Shown one piece after another: positions 1 through 5,290 of a stretch of 9,309 nucleotides of DNA. A program made the position numbers and the translations under genes. Positions within the stretch are counted from its first letter, which is position 1, and each line of letters opens with the position of its first letter. Under the pieces are notes generated by a model. That model saw nothing but the letters and a program-made list of their open reading frames with translations. It made no database searches and was not told where the DNA came from. The stretch is from Pseudonocardiales bacterium (GTDB taxonomy: Bacteria > Actinomycetota > Actinomycetes > Mycobacteriales > Pseudonocardiaceae), in contig JAODNG010000434.1 in NCBI GenBank assembly GCA_025465385.1, positions 1-9,309 of the forward strand, written 5' to 3'.

Positions 1-301
1 TCAGCTCCCGGTTCGTCGATCAGTTGACCCGGGACGGCTCCGGCAACATCGAGCGGATCACCGGCGCGGCGTTCGCCGAAATGCATGCGATGCCCGCGCA
101 GGCGCACGGTAACGAAGGTCACTCCAGCTATCCAGGGCCGCGGAAGTTCCGTACCCGAATCTGGCGAACGTCATGGCGGTGGCAATCACCGGTGACTACG
201 AGGGCGTGCTGTCGGTGGGGATCGGGATGCGCAAGCAGACCTCGGTCAAGGTGTTCACTCTAACCCGACCGACCCGTGTGGTGATCGACGTCGGCCACTG
301 A
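1..301 (+). pseudogene. AMIN-like domain secreted/lipoprotein, 3' fragment with a -1 frameshift
   Basis: This is the C-terminal part of a protein resembling the AMIN-like domain lipoproteins of mycobacteria, which are exported proteins of unknown function; the 5' end lies outside the window. The first half reads in the frame of base 3: SRFVDQLTRDGSGN, then GAAF and SYPGPRKFRT. The rest of the family signature reads in the frame of base 155: PNLANVMAVAITGDYEGVLS, GIGMRKQ, VFTLTRPTRVVIDVGH, and a TGA stop at 299-301. The switch falls in the ACCC run at 153-156, where one extra C would restore a single frame. Without it, the first frame continues to a TAA at 261-263 through a Trp/Arg/Cys-rich tail typical of out-of-frame reading. 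The second frame has a TAA at 110-112, so neither frame alone is complete. It is either a real inactivating deletion or a homopolymer sequencing error. Family assignment rests on remembered motifs, not a search. Confidence 0.72.
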
Positions 302-317
302 GGTTAGCCTCGCTGGA

Positions 318-3300
318 GTGCGGATCCTGCTGCTGTCCACTGCCGATACCGACCTGCTCGCCGCCAGGGCCTGCGGTGCGGACTTCCAGCTCGCCAACCC
401 CGCCCGGACCGAACCCGACGAGCTTCCCGCGCTGCTCGACGGGGTGGACGTGGTGGTGCTCCGGTTGCTCGGCGGACGGCGGACCTGGGAGGCGGGCCTC
501 CAGGCGCTGCTGAGCGCTCGGCTGCCGACTGTATGCCTGGGTGGTGAGGCGATCCCGGACGCGGAGCTGATGGCAAGCTCCACGGTTCCGGCTGGGGTGG
601 CGGCGCAGGCGCTGCGCTACCTGGTCGCCGGCGGCCCGGCCAACCTGGGCGAGTTGGCCCGATTCCTGTCTGACACCTTGCTGCTCACCGGCGAGGGCTT
701 CGAACCGCCGGCCCCCACCCCCGATTACGGCGTCCACGCCCTCCGCGAGGCGGATCCGGGACGCCCAACGGTGGGCATCGTGTTCTACCGGGCGCATGCG
801 CTGGCCGGGAACACCGGTTTCGTCGACGTGCTGGCCGATGCGTTGCGCGCCGCCGGCGCCAACGCGCTACCGGTGTTCTGTGGCTCGCTGCGGGGATTGG
901 GCGACGCGCAGGCCGCCGGGCTCCGTGCGCTGCTGGGTCGTTGTGACGCGGTGGTGACCACGGTGCTAGCCGCGGGTGGCAGCTCCGGGGCTCAGGAAGA
1001 GGCCTGGGACGCGGGAGCGCTAGCCGCGCTGGATGTCCCAGTGCTGCAAGGCCTGTGCTTGACCTCATCGAGGACGATCTGGCAGGCCAGCGACGCGGCA
1101 CTGTCGCCGATGGACGCCGCCATGCAGGTTGCCATCCCAGAGTTCGACGGCCGGCTGGTGTCGGTGCCGTTCTCCTTCAAGGAGCCGGGACCCGACGGGA
1201 TCCCCATCTATCTGGCCGATCCCGAGCGGGCCGCCCGGGTGGCGGGGACCGCCGTGGCGCTGGCCCGGCTGCGACACGTGCCCGCATCGGGCAAACGGCT
1301 GGCGATCGTGTTGTCCGCCTACCCGACCAGACATTCGCGGATCGGCAACGCCGTGGGGCTAGACACCCCAGCGTCGGCCGTGGTGCTCCTGCGGGCACTC
1401 GCCGAGGCCGGCTACCACCTCGGCGATCTTGACCTAGACAGCTTGGCGGGTGACGCGCTGATCCACCGGCTGATCGCCGCCGGTGGCCACGACGTGGAAT
1501 GGCTCACCGAGGACCAGATGGCGAGCTCCGCTATCCGGGTGCCCACCGAGCAGTACGCCCAGTGGTTCGCCGCGCTGCCTTCGTCATTGCGGGACAAGGT
1601 CGTATCGACCTGGGGTGAACCGCCCGGGCAGCTGTACGTGTCCGAAGGCTTCATCTACGTCGGTTCGCTGCTGTTCGGCAATGTCGTGCTGCTCATCCAG
1701 CCGCCGCGCGGATTCGGTGAGAACCCAGTGGCGATCTATCACGATCCCGAGCTGCCCCCATCGCACCAGTATCTGGCCGCCTACCGGTGGCTGGAGCACT
1801 CCTTCGGTGCCCACGCGGTGGTACACCTGGGCAAGCACGGCAACCTCGAATGGTTGCCCGGCAAGGGCCTGGGGCTCGCCGCGCAGGATGCCCCGGACGC
1901 GGTGCTGGGGAACCTGCCGTTGGTGTCCCCCTTCATCGTCAACGATCCTGGTGAGGGCACTCAGGCCAAGCGCAGGGCGCACGCCACCATCATCGATCAC
2001 CTGATCCCGCCGATGGCCCGCGCCGACACCTACGGTGATCTGGCCCGTCTCGAGCAGCTGCTCGATGAGTACGCCACCATGGCTGCGCTAGATCCGGACA
2101 AACTACCCACACTGCGCGGGCAGATCTGGACGCTGATCCAGAGCGCCCAGCTGCACCATGATCTGGGCGCGGACGCGCCGCCCGGTGACGACGATTTCGA
2201 CGACTTCGTGCTGCACCTCGACGGGTACCTGTGCGAGATCAAGGACGTGCAGATTCGTGACGGCCTGCACGTGCTGGGTCGCGCCCCCGAGGGCGATGAG
2301 CTGATCAACGACGTACTCGCGGTGCTGCGGGCGCGCCAGGTGTTCGGTAGGGGACAGCCGCTGCCGGGGTTGCGAGCGGCCATCGCGGCGTGCATCGGCC
2401 TCGACGACGAGCAGGGATCGCTTGCCGACGTCGACCGTCTGGAGGGGCTGGCGCGCAGGCTGGTGCAGGGCACCCGGGCAGCTGACTGGGACCCGGCGAA
2501 GGCGCCCGCTGTGGTCGCAGAGGTGTTGGGGGAACCGGATGCCGGAGTGGTGTCAGTACTGCGCTTCGCGTGCACTGAGCTGATCCCCCGCCTGGCCGGC
2601 ACCCCGGCCGAGATCACCAATGTGCTGCGTGCCCTGGACGGCGGGTTCATCGAGCCGGGACCCTCGGGGTCCCCGACCCGTGGTCTGGTCTCGGTGCTGC
2701 CGACCGGACGCAACTTCTATTCGGTGGATCCGAAGTCGATCCCGACCCGCAACGCCTTCGACGTGGGCACCGCGCTGGCCGACTCGTTACTGCAACGCCA
2801 TCGCGCTGACACCGGTGACTGGCCTTCCTCAGTGGGTCTCACGGTCTGGGGCACTAGCGCCATGCGTACCCAAGGTGATGACATCGCCGAGGTGCTGGCG
2901 CTCCTGGGTGTGCGCCCGACCTGGGACGACGCCTCGCGCCGGGTCACCGGCCTGGAGGTGGTCGGGCTCGATGAACTCGGCCGGCCCCGCATCGACGTGG
3001 TGCTGCGCATCTCCGGCTTCTTCCGGGATGCCTTCCCGCACGTGGTCGCGTTACTCGACGACGCGATCGCTGCCGTCGCGACGCTGGACGAGCCGGTGGA
3101 GCGCAACTTCGTCGCCGCGCACTACCGGGCTGACCTCGCGGCGCACGGCGACGACCGGCGGGCCCGCACCCGGATCTTCGGCTCCAAGCCGGGCGCGTAC
3201 GGCGCGGGGCTGCTGCCGCTGATCGACAGCCGGCAGTGGCGTACCGACGCCGACCTCGCCGAGGTGTACGCCACCTGGGGTGGCTACGCCTACGGCCGAG

Positions 3301-3887
3301 GGCTTGACGGCGCCGCGGCGCGTGGCGATATGGAGCACGCCTTTCGCCGAATCACGGTGGCCGCCAAGAACGTCGACACCCGGGAACATGACATCGCCGA
3401 TTCCGACGACTACTTCCAGTATCACGGCGGAATGGTCGCGATGGTGCGCTCGTTGACCGGCAGCAATCCGGCCGCCTATGTGGGTGACTCCGCGATACCG
3501 CACGCGGTGAAGACCCGTTCACTGGCCGAGGAGACTCGCCGGGTTTTTCGTTCCCGAGTGGTCAACCCGCGGTGGATCGCAGCCATGCAACGACACGGCT
3601 ACAAGGGTGCCTTCGAGCTGGCCGCCACGGTGGACTATCTGTTCGGCTTCGACGCCACCGCAGGCGTGGTCGAAGACTGGATGTATCACCAGCTCGCCGA
3701 GTCCTACATCTTCGATTCCGGCGTGCAGCAGTTCCTGCGGAAGTCCAACCCATGGGCGCTGCGGGGAATGACCGAGCGGCTGCTTGAGGCCGCTGACCGG
3801 GGCCTGTGGGCCCAACCCGACCCGGCCGATCTCGACGCGCTGCGAGCGGTCTACCTCGACCTCGAGGGTGACCTGGAGGGGCCGTGA
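318..3887 (+). CDS. cobN: CobN, large subunit of aerobic cobaltochelatase
   Basis: CobN binds the tetrapyrrole and inserts Co(II) into hydrogenobyrinic acid a,c-diamide, powered by an AAA+ motor, in the cytoplasmic aerobic B12 pathway. The protein has 1189 residues, close to mycobacterial CobN (about 1195) and related to the ChlH/BchH subunit of magnesium chelatase. Visible family blocks are VPVLQGLCLTSSR, SAYPTRHSRIGNAVGLDTPA, QPPRGFGENPVAIYHDPELP, and HAVVHLGKHGNLEWLPGKG with His503 and His507. Near the C-terminus come TREHDIADSDDYFQYHGGMV (about 1018-1040) and RWIAAMQRHGYKGAFE. The reading frame is intact. The start is GTG at 318; no earlier in-frame start is seen nearby, and the N-terminus (RILLLSTADTDL) aligns with the family. 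A GAGG at 300-303 is the only Shine-Dalgarno candidate, rather far away (14 nt) and within a weak 4-bp hairpin with CCTC 308-311. Only 16 bp separate it from the upstream gene. No B12 riboswitch is present in that gap. Confidence 0.97.
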   Translation: MRILLLSTADTDLLAARACGADFQLANPARTEPDELPALLDGVDVVVLRLLGGRRTWEAGLQALLSARLPTVCLGGEAIPDAELMASSTVPAGVAAQALRYLVAGGPANLGELARFLSDTLLLTGEGFEPPAPTPDYGVHALREADPGRPTVGIVFYRAHALAGNTGFVDVLADALRAAGANALPVFCGSLRGLGDAQAAGLRALLGRCDAVVTTVLAAGGSSGAQEEAWDAGALAALDVPVLQGLCLTSSRTIWQASDAALSPMDAAMQVAIPEFDGRLVSVPFSFKEPGPDGIPIYLADPERAARVAGTAVALARLRHVPASGKRLAIVLSAYPTRHSRIGNAVGLDTPASAVVLLRALAEAGYHLGDLDLDSLAGDALIHRLIAAGGHDVEWLTEDQMASSAIRVPTEQYAQWFAALPSSLRDKVVSTWGEPPGQLYVSEGFIYVGSLLFGNVVLLIQPPRGFGENPVAIYHDPELPPSHQYLAAYRWLEHSFGAHAVVHLGKHGNLEWLPGKGLGLAAQDAPDAVLGNLPLVSPFIVNDPGEGTQAKRRAHATIIDHLIPPMARADTYGDLARLEQLLDEYATMAALDPDKLPTLRGQIWTLIQSAQLHHDLGADAPPGDDDFDDFVLHLDGYLCEIKDVQIRDGLHVLGRAPEGDELINDVLAVLRARQVFGRGQPLPGLRAAIAACIGLDDEQGSLADVDRLEGLARRLVQGTRAADWDPAKAPAVVAEVLGEPDAGVVSVLRFACTELIPRLAGTPAEITNVLRALDGGFIEPGPSGSPTRGLVSVLPTGRNFYSVDPKSIPTRNAFDVGTALADSLLQRHRADTGDWPSSVGLTVWGTSAMRTQGDDIAEVLALLGVRPTWDDASRRVTGLEVVGLDELGRPRIDVVLRISGFFRDAFPHVVALLDDAIAAVATLDEPVERNFVAAHYRADLAAHGDDRRARTRIFGSKPGAYGAGLLPLIDSRQWRTDADLAEVYATWGGYAYGRGLDGAAARGDMEHAFRRITVAAKNVDTREHDIADSDDYFQYHGGMVAMVRSLTGSNPAAYVGDSAIPHAVKTRSLAEETRRVFRSRVVNPRWIAAMQRHGYKGAFELAATVDYLFGFDATAGVVEDWMYHQLAESYIFDSGVQQFLRKSNPWALRGMTERLLEAADRGLWAQPDPADLDALRAVYLDLEGDLEGP

Positions 3888-3891
3888 GCAT

Positions 3892-4785
3892 TCAATGCCC
3901 ATTGGCGCTGAAATGCATGAAATCCACCGGCGCCGACCACCGCCCACCCCATTTCCAGCCGGCCGACTCGAATGCGGTCACCGCCAGACCGCCGTCGAGC
4001 ACCATGCCTGAGCGCGCCCAGTCCCGGTTGAGATAGGACGACGCCAGTTCGGGCAACACGAGATCGCCTTTTACCGATGGGTTGTTGAACGGGTTGAGGT
4101 CGATGGCCAACCCGGAGGCGTGGGCCGACCACTGGGTCTGGCCACGGGTTTCGCGACAGACAAAGGCGTTGGTGTTGTTGCCGTCCCCGGTCGGCGGCAA
4201 CTTCAGCTCGGCTTCGGTGGTGATCCGCATCTCCTCGATGGGAAAGCCGGCAGCGTAGAGCCGCTTGAAGACACCTACTACGGTCTGCGCGACATCGGCG
4301 TTCACCAGCATCTCGCCGGTATGCGCGCGGGCGTCAAAGCCGCGGAAAGACATGGTGAGGTAACGCAGTTGCTCGGGTTTCACCGGACATATCGGTTTCC
4401 AGGTGCTACGGGCCAACACCTGGGGGGGCACCGGGCTGATCGTCGACTGGAACGAGCTCGAAGTGGGTGGAGGAAGCAGATCGACGGTGGCTAGCCGCCG
4501 ATCTATCAGCGCTGCGGGCGTGGAGCGCGCCAGGCCGAACCCATCCGGACGCCGGGGCAGCGGCGTGGCTCCTAACACCCAGGCAGCCACCGATCCAGGC
4601 GGGGTGGAGGGGGTCAGCGGCTGCCGGGCGACGGGCCGAGTCGGAGTTTGCGCGGCTGATGGCGGAGTCTGCTGGCCAGTGCGGACCTGCTGGACGACGG
4701 TGCCACCAGCTACCAGTAAGGCACCCACGAACAGCCAGACCAGGGTCCACCTCAGAGTGAGCTGCCAGGACCGATGGGGCGTCAC
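3892..4785 (-). CDS. Membrane-anchored M15-family peptidase (D,D-carboxypeptidase / L,D-endopeptidase type)
   Basis: The 297-residue protein resembles the M15_4 (VanY/endolysin-like) zinc peptidases that cut D-Ala or L-Ala-D-Glu type bonds in peptidoglycan. Residues 11-30 form one hydrophobic segment preceded by basic residues, with no lipobox, so a signal-anchor is likely. A Pro/Thr/Gln-rich linker (about 38-65) leads to the catalytic domain (about 125-297). Typical blocks are FRGFDARAHTGEMLVNADVA, FPIEEM, NNTNAFVCRETRG and SAHASGLAIDLNP, then GWKWGGRW and DFMHF. His222, Asp229 and His291 fit the zinc ligands and Asp288 the catalytic acid three residues before the last His, so the enzyme looks active. 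The start is GTG at 4785 (reverse strand); an in-frame stop at 4800-4798 rules out an earlier one. It interrupts a cobalamin cluster on the opposite strand and has no evident B12 role. The exact bond cleaved cannot be told from sequence. Confidence 0.9.
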   Translation of the reverse strand: MTPHRSWQLTLRWTLVWLFVGALLVAGGTVVQQVRTGQQTPPSAAQTPTRPVARQPLTPSTPPGSVAAWVLGATPLPRRPDGFGLARSTPAALIDRRLATVDLLPPPTSSSFQSTISPVPPQVLARSTWKPICPVKPEQLRYLTMSFRGFDARAHTGEMLVNADVAQTVVGVFKRLYAAGFPIEEMRITTEAELKLPPTGDGNNTNAFVCRETRGQTQWSAHASGLAIDLNPFNNPSVKGDLVLPELASSYLNRDWARSGMVLDGGLAVTAFESAGWKWGGRWSAPVDFMHFSANGH

Positions 4786-4822
4786 CCCGCCACGATGTCA
4801 GACCATCTGGTAGGCAGGAGCG
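4786..4822. promoter_or_regulatory. Short divergent gap between M15 peptidase and acetyltransferase genes
   Basis: This 37-bp gap must hold, or overlap with, the start signals for two genes that point away from each other. An AGGAG at 4816-4820 lies just 2 nt before the GTG at 4823, an unusually close Shine-Dalgarno. TAGGCA at 4811-4816 is a weak match to a TANNNT -10 element for the rightward gene. No convincing -10 or -35 was found for the leftward gene. With so little space, promoters probably reach into the coding ends or give leaderless or very short-leader mRNAs. Small dyads (ACCA/TGGT, CAGA/TCTG) around 4799-4811 are too short to call an operator. Confidence 0.35.
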
Positions 4823-5287
4823 GTGGGCAACACAGTGCTACACCGCAGCCTAGCCGCCGACCTGTCGACCGCCATGATCTACGCCCTACTGCGCCTGCGG
4901 GTCGAGGTGTTCGTAGTCGAGTTGGGCTGTCCGTATCAGGAGCTCGACGGGCATGACCTGGATCGGACAACCCGGCACTACTGGCTCGCGCCCGATGGCG
5001 CGATCGAACAACCGCAGGCCACCCTGCGCCTGTTGGAGCCCACCGACGGACAGTTCCGGATCGGTCGGATCTGCACCGCCCGGCAGGCCCGTCGCCAAGG
5101 TGGACTCCGGCGGTTGCTGGAGGCGGCCCTGGCCGAGGTGGGCGATGCACCCTGCGTGCTCGACGCGCAACTCGACTGCGTCCCACTCTTCGGCTCCTTC
5201 GGTTTCGTGGTCAACGGGGCGGAGTTCACCGAGGTCGGCATCCCGCATGTGCCGATGCGCCGCGATGCGTCGGCACGGGTCCGCTGA
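4823..5287 (+). CDS. GNAT-family N-acetyltransferase, ElaA type
   Basis: The 154-residue protein resembles ElaA-type GNAT acetyltransferases and the M. tuberculosis Rv2851c product. Its substrate is unknown. The ElaA signature is clear at residues 23-45, LRLRVEVFVVELGCPYQELD. The acetyl-CoA pyrophosphate loop is IGRICTARQARRQGG (about 80-94), and the family end GIPHVPM is at 139-145. The region equivalent to E. coli ElaA AQAHLQNFYQSFGF reads AQLDCVPLFGSFGF here, so the Tyr that often serves as general acid in GNATs is Phe123. Substrate range or catalysis may therefore differ. The start is GTG at 4823, which gives the same N-terminal length as homologues; GTG at 4835 is an alternative. It stands first in the plus-strand run, 3 bp before the chelatase gene, and this linkage to B12 genes is also seen in M. 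tuberculosis. A role in B12 synthesis is only a guess from that linkage. Confidence 0.88.
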   Translation: MGNTVLHRSLAADLSTAMIYALLRLRVEVFVVELGCPYQELDGHDLDRTTRHYWLAPDGAIEQPQATLRLLEPTDGQFRIGRICTARQARRQGGLRRLLEAALAEVGDAPCVLDAQLDCVPLFGSFGFVVNGAEFTEVGIPHVPMRRDASARVR

Positions 5288-5290
5288 ATC

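Noticed and set aside
302..317. Cobalamin riboswitch before cobN
   Set aside because: The gap is only 16 bp, far too short, and no B12-box-like conserved sequence was seen there, in the 4786-4822 gap or near the other cob genes.
255..797. Long open frames on the minus strand opposite cobN and elsewhere, such as 255-797, 2030-2713, 5953-6744 and 7157-8035
   Set aside because: They lie opposite genes with clear family motifs. Their translations are low-complexity and rich in Arg, Pro, Ser and Gly, as expected of antisense frames in high-GC DNA. None shows a recognisable domain.
3870..3910. Bidirectional terminator between cobN and the M15 gene
   Set aside because: The intergenic space is 4 bp, and no GC-rich hairpin followed by a T run was found around the two stops.
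4797..4812. Palindromic operator in the divergent gap (ACCA-TC-TGGT, CAGA-CCA-TCTG)
   Set aside because: The arms are only 4 bp, overlap one another and are likely by chance.
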